DNA of 9,084 nt, taken from the NCBI GenBank assembly GCA_900551595.1, contig URWR01000055.1, forward strand, positions 1-9,084, read 5' to 3'. The notes beneath the pieces were generated by a model. The model ran no database searches, was not told the DNA's origin, and was given only the letters and a program-made list of their open reading frames with translations. The translations under genes were made by a program, and so were the position numbers. Each line of letters begins with the position of its first letter. Position 1 is the stretch's first letter. The stretch is from an uncultured Coriobacteriaceae bacterium (lineage in GTDB: Bacteria; Actinomycetota; Coriobacteriia; Coriobacteriales; Atopobiaceae). Below are positions 1 through 6,558 of this stretch, piece after piece.

Positions 1-890
1 ACGCCACAACCAAGAAGTCGTTTCAACGTTTTGCCAAAACCTGTGGTGAAGCGCGTGCCTTTAATCGCTTCTTTGATAGCTTCGCGCTGCTCTTTCGTGG
101 AGACACCGTAACTCGCAAGAGCCTGCGCGCTGGTTAACGCAGCGTCTTGTGCAAAATGCACAACGTAGATAGGTGCTTCCCCATTGCGGAGCGAGAGCTC
201 TACGGTTCCTTCAAGTGACGTGTCTACAAATCGATAGGTAAGTGGCACCGGTCGGGGTGCATCGGTGATGGAGTCTACGGTGCGTCCGGTGCGCTGTTCC
301 AGCGAGTGAGCAATGTCTGAGATGTCTCCGAGTGTTGCGCTCATCAGCAAAAACTGAACATTGGGAAGCGCTAAGAGGGGAACTTGCCATGCCCAGCCAC
401 GGTCTGGATCGGCATAGAAGTGAAACTCATCCATAGCTACGCAGCCTATATCTGCGTTTTTGCCTTCTCGAAGAGCATCATTGGCAAGGATCTCTGCAGT
501 GCAGCAAATGATAGGAGCACCTGCATTAATGGACGCGTCTCCCGTAATCATGCCTACGTTATCGCGGCCAAACACGCGCACAAGATCGAAGAACTTTTCG
601 GATACCAGAGCTTTTATGGGTGCTGTATAAAACGCACGCCTATTTGTGCAAACTGCACAAAAGCACATGCCCAATGCTACGAGGGACTTACCAGAACCAG
701 TGGGAGTACCGAGAATAACGTGATCACCTGCAGCAAGGTCGAGGAGCGCTTCTTCCTGGTGAGGCCACGGTTCAATGCCTTGCGATTCAACCCAAGAAAG
801 AAAAAGATCGAGTGCATCCTCTGGTGGAATATTGGCGTAGGATTCGTCGTCGGGCCAAGGGATAAGTTGTCCAAGTGTAGCTTCGGGCAT
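1..890 (-). CDS. DEAD/DEAH-box (Ski2-like, DUF3516-type) helicase, N-terminal part
   Basis: This is the first ~296 codons of a superfamily 2 ATP-dependent helicase; the gene continues beyond base 1. Visible motifs, counted from the chosen start, are a Q-like region PWPHQEEAL (41-49), Walker A GTPTGSGKS (61-69), motif Ia around TAPIKALVSEKF (89-100), a Walker B box DEFH (154-157) in place of DEAD, and motif III MSAT (183-186). The stretches TAPIKALVSEKF, IICCTAEILAN and MDEFHFYADPDRGWAWQVPLL are ones I associate with actinobacterial helicases that carry a C-terminal DUF3516 domain; that domain would lie outside the window. A role in RNA or nucleic-acid remodelling is inferred from the family. 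The start at 890 (MPEATL) is preferred because AAAGGA lies 8 bases ahead of it. The ATG at 899 overlaps that Shine-Dalgarno sequence and has none of its own. A terminator separates it from the binding-protein gene upstream. Confidence 0.93.
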   Translation of the reverse strand, partial: MPEATLGQLIPWPDDESYANIPPEDALDLFLSWVESQGIEPWPHQEEALLDLAAGDHVILGTPTGSGKSLVALGMCFCAVCTNRRAFYTAPIKALVSEKFFDLVRVFGRDNVGMITGDASINAGAPIICCTAEILANDALREGKNADIGCVAMDEFHFYADPDRGWAWQVPLLALPNVQFLLMSATLGDISDIAHSLEQRTGRTVDSITDAPRPVPLTYRFVDTSLEGTVELSLRNGEAPIYVVHFAQDAALTSAQALASYGVSTKEQREAIKEAIKGTRFTTGFGKTLKRLLGCG

Positions 891-904
891 ACCGTTCATC
901 CTTT

Positions 905-945
905 ACAACAAAAGGACAGACGAAATTCGAGGAACTCCGTCTGTC
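905..945 (-). terminator. Rho-independent terminator behind the 1007-1825 gene
   Basis: An inverted repeat GACAGACG (915-922) / CGTCTGTC (938-945) forms an 8-bp stem. Further interrupted pairing inside includes TTC 926-928 with GAA 932-934. On the minus strand the stem is followed directly by CTTTTGTTGT. It lies 61 bases after the stop of the solute-binding protein gene, with the T-tract on the minus-strand side only. It therefore terminates that gene and sits immediately before the helicase ribosome binding site. Confidence 0.7.
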
Positions 946-1006
946 GAAAAGCAAGTTGTGCCAAACGATATTGTATGCCGTAAGCGATGTTAAACAGTAA
1001 GAAACC

Positions 1007-1825
1007 TTAGATGTTAGTGCCGAACCACTGCACTTCTAGATCGTCAATAGTGTCGTCGTCCTTGAGGTCCTTGAGCGTTTGATTAATGGCTTCAGTAAGT
1101 TTGGGACTATCCTTAGAGACAACAATACCGTATTGCTCGCCTGTTGGGATCTCCTGCGAAATATGGAGCGTAGAGTATCCGATATTGATTTCATACTCTG
1201 CTACAGGAAGGTCATATATACAGGCGGCATAGAGGTTGCTCTGGATGCCGTTAAAACATTCAATAGGGTCACTCAAAGGAACGATAGTGGCATTTGGGAG
1301 ATTTTCTTGTGCCCATTCCTCGCCGGTTGTTCCAGATTGAACAGAAACCTGTGTACCAACAACATTAAGATCCTCGGCGCTAACATCTCCAGCAGAGACT
1401 GGTACTACTATAGCTTGGTTTGAATTCATATAAGGATCGGAGAAGTCAACCTGCTTCAAGCGTTCGTCGGTAATGGTAATAGCGCCGATAGAAACATCAG
1501 CCTTACCACCCTGGTGAATAGTTGGAATAACCGTATCGAATTGAACAGACGGAAGGATATTGGGTTCGAGGCCAAGCTTATCGCAAATATTCTTGTAAAG
1601 ATCTACGTCAAAACCCTTATAATCGCCGGTCTGATCATCCATAAAAACAAAAGGCGGACAGTAGAAATTGGAAATCATAGTGAGCTTTCCATCTTCTACC
1701 AGGTTGTATCCAGAATCATCGCTTGAATTGGATGATGAAGACTGGTCGCTGCAACCAAACATGCCCAATATTGGAATAATGCCTAGTACTGAAAGTCCTG
1801 TACATACAAATGTCCTTCTCCTCAT
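1007..1825 (-). CDS. Family 3 (amino-acid type) ABC solute-binding lipoprotein, orphan
   Basis: A 272-residue extracellular solute-binding protein of the SBP_bac_3 / periplasmic-binding fold. The N-terminus MRRRTFVCTG...ILGMFGC is a lipoprotein signal peptide with Cys25 as the lipidation site; RRRTF also resembles a twin-arginine motif. A Ser/Asn/Asp-rich linker follows, then family-3 landmarks: GFDVDL (71-76), ITITDERLKQVDFSDPY with the ligand-carboxylate Arg at about 122, and IYDLP with the usual amino-group-binding Asp at about 205. These residues suggest an ordinary alpha-amino acid ligand, which I cannot name. The start at 1825 is chosen because GGAGG lies 4 bases upstream and the signal peptide begins there; an ATG 14 codons earlier has no good ribosome binding site. 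No permease or ATPase of its own is adjacent, so it may feed a remote transporter or share the one at 4075-5600. Confidence 0.9.
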   Translation of the reverse strand: MRRRTFVCTGLSVLGIIPILGMFGCSDQSSSSNSSDDSGYNLVEDGKLTMISNFYCPPFVFMDDQTGDYKGFDVDLYKNICDKLGLEPNILPSVQFDTVIPTIHQGGKADVSIGAITITDERLKQVDFSDPYMNSNQAIVVPVSAGDVSAEDLNVVGTQVSVQSGTTGEEWAQENLPNATIVPLSDPIECFNGIQSNLYAACIYDLPVAEYEINIGYSTLHISQEIPTGEQYGIVVSKDSPKLTEAINQTLKDLKDDDTIDDLEVQWFGTNI

Positions 1826-1867
1826 AGCTCCTCCATCCCTCTGAGATAGTTTCATTTGCGGTGCCAT

Positions 1868-1948
1868 GTATCTCTTGGAGAGGGCGCAAATGAATTGCGA
1901 ACAGTTTTACGCCTAGAAAGAGGCATAGGGGAGAAGGTGTTACCTTCT
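1868..1948 (-). promoter_or_regulatory. Hairpin-rich leader of the 1007-1825 gene
   Basis: Read on the minus strand, three hairpins follow each other. The first has arms AGAAGGT/ACCTTCT around AAC (1932-1948, 7 bp). The second has TATGCCT/AGGCGTA around CTTTCT (1908-1927, 7 bp including one G-U). The third has CGCAA/TTGCG around five bases (1885-1899). A weak fourth, TCTC/GAGA, lies at 1871-1881. None is followed by a T-tract. The layout suggests a structured 5' untranslated region. I do not recognise it as a known riboswitch class; ordinary mRNA-stabilising structure is the alternative. Confidence 0.4.
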
Positions 1949-1965
1949 GGATATAAAATTATCAA

Positions 1966-1993
1966 ATAGTAATATATTTCGAATATATGTCAT
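1966..1993 (-). promoter_or_regulatory. Candidate promoter for the 1007-1825 gene
   Basis: On the minus strand, ATGACA (1988-1993) is followed after 16 bases by TACTAT (1966-1971), a fair sigma-70-type pair in a strongly AT-rich stretch (about 1950-2020). The -35 element sits inside the palindrome ATATGTCATAT (1985-1995 on the plus strand). A perfect 12-bp palindrome CTATTTAAATAG lies just upstream at 1998-2009. Transcription from here would include the three leader hairpins. Other -10-like AT-rich hexamers nearby make the exact choice uncertain. Confidence 0.35.
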
Positions 1994-2049
1994 ATTTCTA
2001 TTTAAATAGCTATATATTACCGGTTGTTAAGCAGTGTGTTTGGAAGTGA

Positions 2050-2952
2050 TTATGCATTGAACTCAAAGGGCACGCCATGTCCCCAGGAGCCAGACCAGCT
2101 GCACGCCTGAGCAGCTGCACTTGCGGCAAAATCGAGTGCGCTCTCCATGCGCTCACAGCCTGTAACGCCGCTTTTAGTGGAGGTAATCCAAGAGACAACA
2201 AAGCCGGAAAGGAAGGTATCTCCTGCTGCCATGGTATCCACGAGATGTTCTACCGGCTTAATGCCCTGATGCCAAATACGTTCGCCGTCAAAAGCAAGAG
2301 AGCCTTCAGAGCCCATGGTGGCGACAACTACTTGTGGACCTTGTTCGGCAACCCAGCGCATGCGTGCTTCCGCATCTTGCTTGCTCAAGGCTCCGCATGA
2401 CATAAAGGCAAAGTCCACGTAGGGAGCAAGCTCTTCGATGTAGGCATCCGAGGAATCGTCAGAAAAGTCAAAAGATACCGGAACACCCGTGCTGGCAAGC
2501 TTGGGAAGCTGACGCTCGGTAAAGCAATAATTGCCGGTATGTACTACATCAAACTGTTTGACATATTCAAGATCAAAGCGATCGAGCACATAGCGTGATT
2601 CGCCACGAATGCCACCTTCGTTGGAGGAAACAAAGACACGGTCTCCATCAACGAGCGTTACATGACATGCGCCATTAGGTCCAATAACTTGGCGGCATTT
2701 CACAAGCTCAATATTTTCTTCCTGCAAAGACGTAATGATGTGCTCACCAGGACGATCATTGCCAAAAATACCCATATATGCACTGCGACCAACACCAAGG
2801 CGTTTGCATGCGACGGCAAAGTTTACGGCATTGCCGCCTGGATACATTGTGTTGGTGTGATCATAGACATCAGCGGTATTGTCACCAAAACCTAAAACAC
2901 TCACACAAGAAGTATCAAACGCATCCAAAGGCATCTCAGCCGAAGTGGTCAT
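2050..2952 (-). CDS. frlD: Fructoselysine 6-kinase-like PfkB sugar kinase
   Basis: A 300-residue PfkB/ribokinase-family kinase. It opens with VLGFGDNTADVY (19-30), has the sugar-binding YPGGNAVNFAVACKRLG (37-53), and near the C-terminus the anion hole and catalytic base DTMAAGDTF (239-247, base Asp245). Similarity to E. coli FrlD as I remember it is close, notably SFDFSD (160-165), the VDFAF that follows, and the GDN start with the GGNAVN block. The inferred reaction is ATP-dependent 6-phosphorylation of an Amadori compound such as fructoselysine, giving the FrlB substrate in the cytoplasm. The ATG at 2952 has AGGAG 7 bases upstream. It follows frlB after 71 bases that hold a terminator-like hairpin, so its expression is probably reduced relative to frlB or partly independent. 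No clear terminator follows it. The exact glycated amino acid cannot be read from the sequence. Confidence 0.9.
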   Translation of the reverse strand: MTTSAEMPLDAFDTSCVSVLGFGDNTADVYDHTNTMYPGGNAVNFAVACKRLGVGRSAYMGIFGNDRPGEHIITSLQEENIELVKCRQVIGPNGACHVTLVDGDRVFVSSNEGGIRGESRYVLDRFDLEYVKQFDVVHTGNYCFTERQLPKLASTGVPVSFDFSDDSSDAYIEELAPYVDFAFMSCGALSKQDAEARMRWVAEQGPQVVVATMGSEGSLAFDGERIWHQGIKPVEHLVDTMAAGDTFLSGFVVSWITSTKSGVTGCERMESALDFAASAAAQACSWSGSWGHGVPFEFNA

Positions 2953-2967
2953 AGGAAAACTCCTGGT

Positions 2968-3006
2968 CTCAAAAAGTAAACGCCGAGAGGAAATCCCCTC
3001 GGCGTT
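2968..3006 (-). terminator. Terminator-like hairpin between frlB and frlD
   Basis: AACGCCGAG (2979-2987) pairs with CTCGGCGTT (2998-3006) in a perfect 9-bp GC-rich stem. GG/CC pairing inside follows one mismatch. On the minus strand it is followed by TACTTTTTGAG, a five-T tract. It lies 17 bases after the frlB stop and just upstream of the frlD ribosome binding site. It has all the features of an intrinsic terminator and would act as a partial terminator if frlB and frlD share a transcript. Confidence 0.75.
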
Positions 3007-3023
3007 GCGTACAAAACAATTGC

Positions 3024-3988
3024 TTAGTACTTCTCAATGCCCATATAGCGGCGTACCGAAGGATCGTGGTCAAAGACACGACCGCGAGCAGCCCTGAGTT
3101 CTACGTTCATGTAGTACATCATGATGGGCTCAAGATAAGCGCGAACACGCTCGTCCACTGCGTCCATACCATACTCGAGCGCATCGAGAACCATAAGGGT
3201 GTCGGTATGGGTGTTGAGGAATGCAAGAGCGCGCTCGTCCTCAACACGAGAAGGACCGGAGCTCATCTGCAAGAAATAGAACACACCTGGCTCGGTGCAT
3301 TCAAAGGGACCATGGAAGTACTCGGCAGAATGAATGTAGCAGCAGTTCTGCCACTGCATTTCCATGAGCGAGCAAATTGCAAAACCATAGGTCTGTGCAA
3401 AGCAGGCACCAGAGCCAAGAATATAAAGGAAGTCATGCTTCTGGCAGAGCTCAGCAAAGTGATCGCAAAGCTCTTCGTTCACCTTTTTCTTAGCGGCAGG
3501 AATGATGCGATCAAGCTCGTCAATGCCAGCTTGAAGAGCGTCGTAGGCGTCGTAACCCTCCTGTGCCTTGAGAAGCTCGGCAACAACAAGAATTGACTGA
3601 GCGGCGTCAAGCTCACGCTGTGGCGTGTCATCTTGCCAGTCGTATACAAAGGTGTCCCATTCAGGGGCGTCCACAATGGAGCCAGCAGTGGAAGTCATAG
3701 TAAAGATATAAGCACCGCGCTCCTGTGCAAGTTTGCACGCCTCTACAACCTCGGGCGTACCGCCTGAGTGAGAAAGAGCGACTACCATGCTATGGGAACC
3801 CAGCTTACGCGGGGGAGCTACCGTAAACTCACGAGCTGTATAAACATGGCTCTCCACTTTGGCGGATTCAGCCTGAAGCATGTAGTCGGCAGGCATCAGG
3901 TCGATCATTGATCCGCCGCAATCCAATAGACCTGTTCAATTGGACCGTGTCCCTCAATCGCCTTTGCAACAGCTTCCCGTGCTTCCAT
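3024..3988 (-). pseudogene. frlB: FrlB-like SIS-domain fructosamine-6-phosphate deglycase with a 5' frameshift
   Basis: The product would be a ~322-residue SIS-fold deglycase that splits a 6-phosphorylated Amadori compound into glucose 6-phosphate and amino acid. The start at 3988 is well formed (AGGGAGG, 4 bases, ATG) and codes for MEAREAVAKAIEGHGP then IEQVYWIA, the expected N-terminus. The frame then closes at a TGA (3905-3907). The rest of the protein (CGGSMIDLMPADYML onward) is in the -1 frame and is intact to the stop at 3024. It has the phosphate loop SHSGGTPE, the second SIS half ILGSGACFAQTYG, the catalytic-type EYFHGP and the family ending HDPSVRRYMGIEKY. The total length of 965 bases is one short of a multiple of three. 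Loss of one G from a GGG, or of four bases between TGC repeats, would explain it. The stop overlaps an ATG (ATGA, ATG at 3906-3908), so a 294-residue form could be made by re-initiation. Sequencing error is possible. Confidence 0.85.
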
Positions 3989-4003
3989 CAATCCTCCCTG
4001 TAT

Positions 4004-4039
4004 CGTTTGTAAACGGTCGTTGTATCAAATCGTATACAA
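4004..4039. promoter_or_regulatory. Candidate operator/promoter region before frlB
   Basis: Two inverted repeats lie between the ATPase gene and frlB. TTGTAT (4020-4025) and ATACAA (4034-4039) are separated by 8 bases, and CGTTTGTAAACG (4004-4015) is a near-perfect 12-base palindrome. The block TCGTNNGTA-like recurs three times across the stretch. TTGTAT/ATACAA half-sites resemble operators of GntR/HutC-type regulators, which control frl-like genes elsewhere. No regulator gene is in the window. A possible minus-strand promoter, TTGGGA - 19 bases - TATACG, would overlap the first repeat. Confidence 0.35.
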
Positions 4040-4074
4040 ATTGCGATCTTTTTTATCCCAAAGTATAAGGCTCA

Positions 4075-4833
4075 TTAGCCCTGGCGATAACGGCTGAGGA
4101 AGTCGGCCGTACGCTGGTGCTCTGGGTGCGAGAAGAGCTGCTCAGGGGATCCCTCTTCTACGATGACGCCTTCGTCCATAAAGACAACACGGGTAGAAAT
4201 ATCGCGGGCGAACATCATCTCGTGAGTAACGATCACCATGGTCATGCCCTCGTTGGCAAGCTGTCGAATAACCTCAAGGACTTCGCCAACCATCTCGGGG
4301 TCAAGAGCACTTGTAGGCTCGTCGAAAAGAATTACCTCGGGGCGCATGCAGAGAGCGCGTGCGATGGCCACACGCTGTTTTTGGCCACCGGAGAGCTGGG
4401 CGGGTTTGGCATTTTGATAGGCATACATGCCAACCTGGCGCAGGTACTTCTCTGCGAGTTCGCGAGCTTCTGCTGCAGGACGCTTCTTTACTACTTGGAC
4501 GCCAATCATGCAGTTTTTAAGCACGGTCATGTTGTTAAAGAGATTGAAGCTCTGAAAGACCATGCCCATTTCTGTGCGTAGGGCGCTCTTATCCTTTGGT
4601 GCGTAGGATACGGGCTTGCCTTTGAAATAGATGGTGCCAGCGCTTGGCTCTTCTAGCAGATTGATGCAGCGTAAAAGCGTTGATTTGCCGGAGCCGGACG
4701 CGCCAATAATGCTGATAACTTCACCTTTGTAGACCGAGAAATCAATATCCCTCAGGACTTCATGTGAGCCAAAAGATTTTCCAAGGTGTTCGACGCGAAG
4801 AATTGCGCCACCGGAGGATGCGTTCTCACTCAT
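4075..4833 (-). CDS. Polar amino acid-type ABC transporter ATP-binding protein
   Basis: A 252-residue ATPase of the GlnQ/HisP/ArtP family, of full family length. It has Walker [10 protein letters not shown] (44-52), the Q-loop in MVFQSFNLF (Gln94), the signature LSGGQKQR (147-154), Walker B VILFDEP (167-173) with D-loop SALD, and the switch His204 in VTHEM. It would drive uptake through the permease encoded immediately upstream. The ATG is only 2 bases after the permease stop, and AGGAGG sits inside the end of the permease gene, so the two are translationally coupled. The next gene downstream is the FrlB deglycase, 86 bases on, which suggests that the imported solute is an Amadori compound. 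That substrate is inferred from context; the ATPase sequence itself does not show substrate choice. Confidence 0.95.
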   Translation of the reverse strand: MSENASSGGAILRVEHLGKSFGSHEVLRDIDFSVYKGEVISIIGASGSGKSTLLRCINLLEEPSAGTIYFKGKPVSYAPKDKSALRTEMGMVFQSFNLFNNMTVLKNCMIGVQVVKKRPAAEARELAEKYLRQVGMYAYQNAKPAQLSGGQKQRVAIARALCMRPEVILFDEPTSALDPEMVGEVLEVIRQLANEGMTMVIVTHEMMFARDISTRVVFMDEGVIVEEGSPEQLFSHPEHQRTADFLSRYRQG

Positions 4834-4835
4834 GA

Positions 4836-5600
4836 TTAGGCCACCTCCTGAGCGGCATCGGCGTCATCGACAACGAGGTCGTAGCTCTTAGAACCGTCAA
4901 GCTTACGCTCGAGTAGTTTGAGCAGACGCGATGTGACAAACGTGAGGAACAGATAGATCATCGAAATGATGAAGAACGTCTCGAAGAATCGGTAGTAGGT
5001 GCCGGTGATACCGCGACCAATGAAGTAAAGCTCGGTAACGGAAATAACGTTCAGCACTGACGTATCCTTAATAGCGGAAATAAAGGTATTTCCAATCTGA
5101 GGAATGAGGTTGCGGAAGGCCTGAGGAATGATAACGCGCACCATAGCCTGCAGATGAGTGAATCCGATAGCATAGGCACCTTCAAGCTGACCAGGATCGA
5201 TACCGGTAATGGCACCACGAACAGACTCTGCCATATAAGCGCCTGTATTAATGCTCAACACCAAGATGCCGGCGGCAAAGGTATTGAAGTACAGACCGAA
5301 CATTTGAGCCGAGCCATAGTAGATAACCATGGCCTGAACCATCATAGGTGTGCCGCGGAAAACCTCAACGTACACCGCCACGACAGCTTTAAGTATTTTT
5401 GTAACTACGCGAGAAACAATGGATGCATGGCGGTCTACGTGGAGGCTCTGGATAATGCCAACAATAAAGCCCAGTAGACAACCTAGAATGGTGCCAATAA
5501 GGGCGAGTTCAAGTGTGGTGATAGTTCCCTGAACAAACTGGGGGCCATACATCTCTAAGAGGAAGGCTACCCAGCCGCCAAAGGTTGTCGGATATTCCAT
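4836..5600 (-). CDS. Polar amino acid-type ABC transporter permease
   Basis: A 254-residue integral membrane permease of the HisMQ/GlnP type (BPD_transp_1). Hydrophobic segments lie at about 30-50, 88-106, 108-122 and 207-226, with the ATPase-contacting EAA loop at roughly 140-160 ([22 protein letters not shown]). The family hallmark [11 protein letters not shown] precedes the second membrane block. Only one permease gene is present, so a homodimer is likely. I choose the ATG at 5600, which has AGAGGG 5 bases upstream. A GTG 12 codons earlier lies in the loop of a strong hairpin with its GGGAGG buried in the stem. The acidic C-terminal tail ([12 protein letters not shown]) overhangs the family core. 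It works with the binding protein at 5677-6558 and the ATPase at 4075-4833. Confidence 0.95.
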   Translation of the reverse strand: MEYPTTFGGWVAFLLEMYGPQFVQGTITTLELALIGTILGCLLGFIVGIIQSLHVDRHASIVSRVVTKILKAVVAVYVEVFRGTPMMVQAMVIYYGSAQMFGLYFNTFAAGILVLSINTGAYMAESVRGAITGIDPGQLEGAYAIGFTHLQAMVRVIIPQAFRNLIPQIGNTFISAIKDTSVLNVISVTELYFIGRGITGTYYRFFETFFIISMIYLFLTFVTSRLLKLLERKLDGSKSYDLVVDDADAAQEVA

Positions 5601-5617
5601 GCGATCCCTCTCAAATG

Positions 5618-5652
5618 CGGCCGGGAGGGCCTTCACATACGCCTCCCGGCCG
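5618..5652 (-). repeat. Strong intra-operon hairpin between binding protein and permease
   Basis: An 11-bp perfect GC-rich inverted repeat CGGCCGGGAGG (5618-5628) / CCTCCCGGCCG (5642-5652) surrounds a 13-base loop. On the minus strand it is followed by CATTTGAG, without a real T-tract. It begins 24 bases after the stop of the binding-protein gene. Hairpins in this position commonly protect the 3' end of the binding-protein message or cause partial termination, giving more binding protein than permease. That role is inference here. Confidence 0.7.
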
Positions 5653-5676
5653 GTTGACTACATCTAGCTAAGGTAA

Positions 5677-6558
5677 TTACTCGGTGCCCTCGGTAACAGA
5701 AAGCGGCTGCTCGTCAAAGGCTTCCTGCATCATGGTTTCCTGATCTTCGCGTGTGATCTTGTCAACAACAGCATTGATCTTGTCGAGAAGGACGGTGTTG
5801 CCCTTCTTAACAGCAATACCAGCAGAGCACTCGGACAGATCAACCTCAAAGCCTTCGCCTTCAGGGAAGCGAATGTACTTGAGATCGGGGTTAGACATCA
5901 TGCAGCTCATGGCCTCAGTTTCACCCATAATGGTGGCATCGATGGTGCCAGACTGAAGAGCTGCGAGAATGGTATTGACGTCAACCATGGAGTCTTGCTT
6001 ATCAACGCCAGGAATCTGATCGACCATGGGTTCCCAGATTGAACCAATCTGAGCAGCTACCTTAGCGCCAGCGAAGTCTTCAAGCGTGGTGCCATTGGCA
6101 TAGGGAGAGCTGGAAAGCAACAAAATGCCTTGGTCGCTTGACCAGTAGTAGTTGGAAAAGTCTACAGCCTGCTTGCGCTCTTCAGTAACACCCATACCAT
6201 CGATAATGCAGTCGAAGGTACCTGCATTCAAAGCGTTGATAAGACCGTCCCAGTCAGTACGTACGAATACAACATCCCAGCCGTATTCATCACCGATCAT
6301 TTTAGCGACCTTGGTGTCATAGCCGCCGACATAGCCTGAGCCATCCTGGAGAGGAAGAGCCCCATTGGAGTCATCAGATTGCACCCAGCTGTGTGGTGCA
6401 TAGGCGCAGTCAGAGCCTACACGAATGGTAGAACCCTCGCCCCACTCTCCGCCGCCAGACGATTCTGAACTGGAGCAACCTACAATTCCAAGAGCGCCCA
6501 ACGAAAGCAGTCCTGCACCTGTTGCTTCAATAAAACCACGCCTGGAAATGGTGCCCAT
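5677..6558 (-). CDS. Family 3 ABC solute-binding lipoprotein, likely for Amadori compounds
   Basis: A 293-residue binding protein of the SBP_bac_3 family. Its signal peptide MGTISRRGFIEATGAG...LGIVGC joins a twin-arginine motif (SRRGF, residues 5-9) to a lipobox ending at Cys28, so it is probably a Tat-exported membrane-anchored lipoprotein. A Ser/Gly linker follows. Family landmarks include GGYDTKVAKMIG and MGVTEERKQAVDFSNYYW with the carboxylate-binding Arg at about 128. At the place where most members have an Asp that holds the ligand amino group, this protein reads IMGETEA (about 211-217), which may reflect a different ligand. The start at 6558 is chosen for AAGGAGG 4 bases upstream and the fit to the signal peptide. 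It is the first gene of the transporter-frlB-frlD set, and the likely ligand (fructosyl-amino acid) is deduced from those neighbours. Confidence 0.92.
   Translation of the reverse strand: MGTISRRGFIEATGAGLLSLGALGIVGCSSSESSGGGEWGEGSTIRVGSDCAYAPHSWVQSDDSNGALPLQDGSGYVGGYDTKVAKMIGDEYGWDVVFVRTDWDGLINALNAGTFDCIIDGMGVTEERKQAVDFSNYYWSSDQGILLLSSSPYANGTTLEDFAGAKVAAQIGSIWEPMVDQIPGVDKQDSMVDVNTILAALQSGTIDATIMGETEAMSCMMSNPDLKYIRFPEGEGFEVDLSECSAGIAVKKGNTVLLDKINAVVDKITREDQETMMQEAFDEQPLSVTEGTE

Noticed and set aside
384..983. A 199-codon plus-strand open frame opposite the helicase gene.
   Set aside because: The minus strand here encodes a clear helicase with Walker A, DEFH and SAT motifs; the plus-strand frame has a Cys-rich sequence without family resemblance.
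3066..3596. A 176-codon plus-strand frame opposite frlB.
   Set aside because: It is the antisense of conserved SIS-domain sequence and has no suitable ribosome binding site or recognisable domain.
3890..3926. A programmed -1 ribosomal frameshift in frlB.
   Set aside because: No slippery heptamer of the X-XXY-YYZ type or clear downstream stem is visible at the junction; a deletion or sequencing error is simpler.
4060..4077. GGCT/AGCC hairpin after the ATPase gene as a terminator.
   Set aside because: The stem is only 4 bp and is not followed by a T-tract on the minus strand.
4117..4581. A 154-codon plus-strand frame opposite the ABC ATPase.
   Set aside because: It mirrors the conserved ATPase motifs on the other strand, a common artefact in GC-balanced genes.
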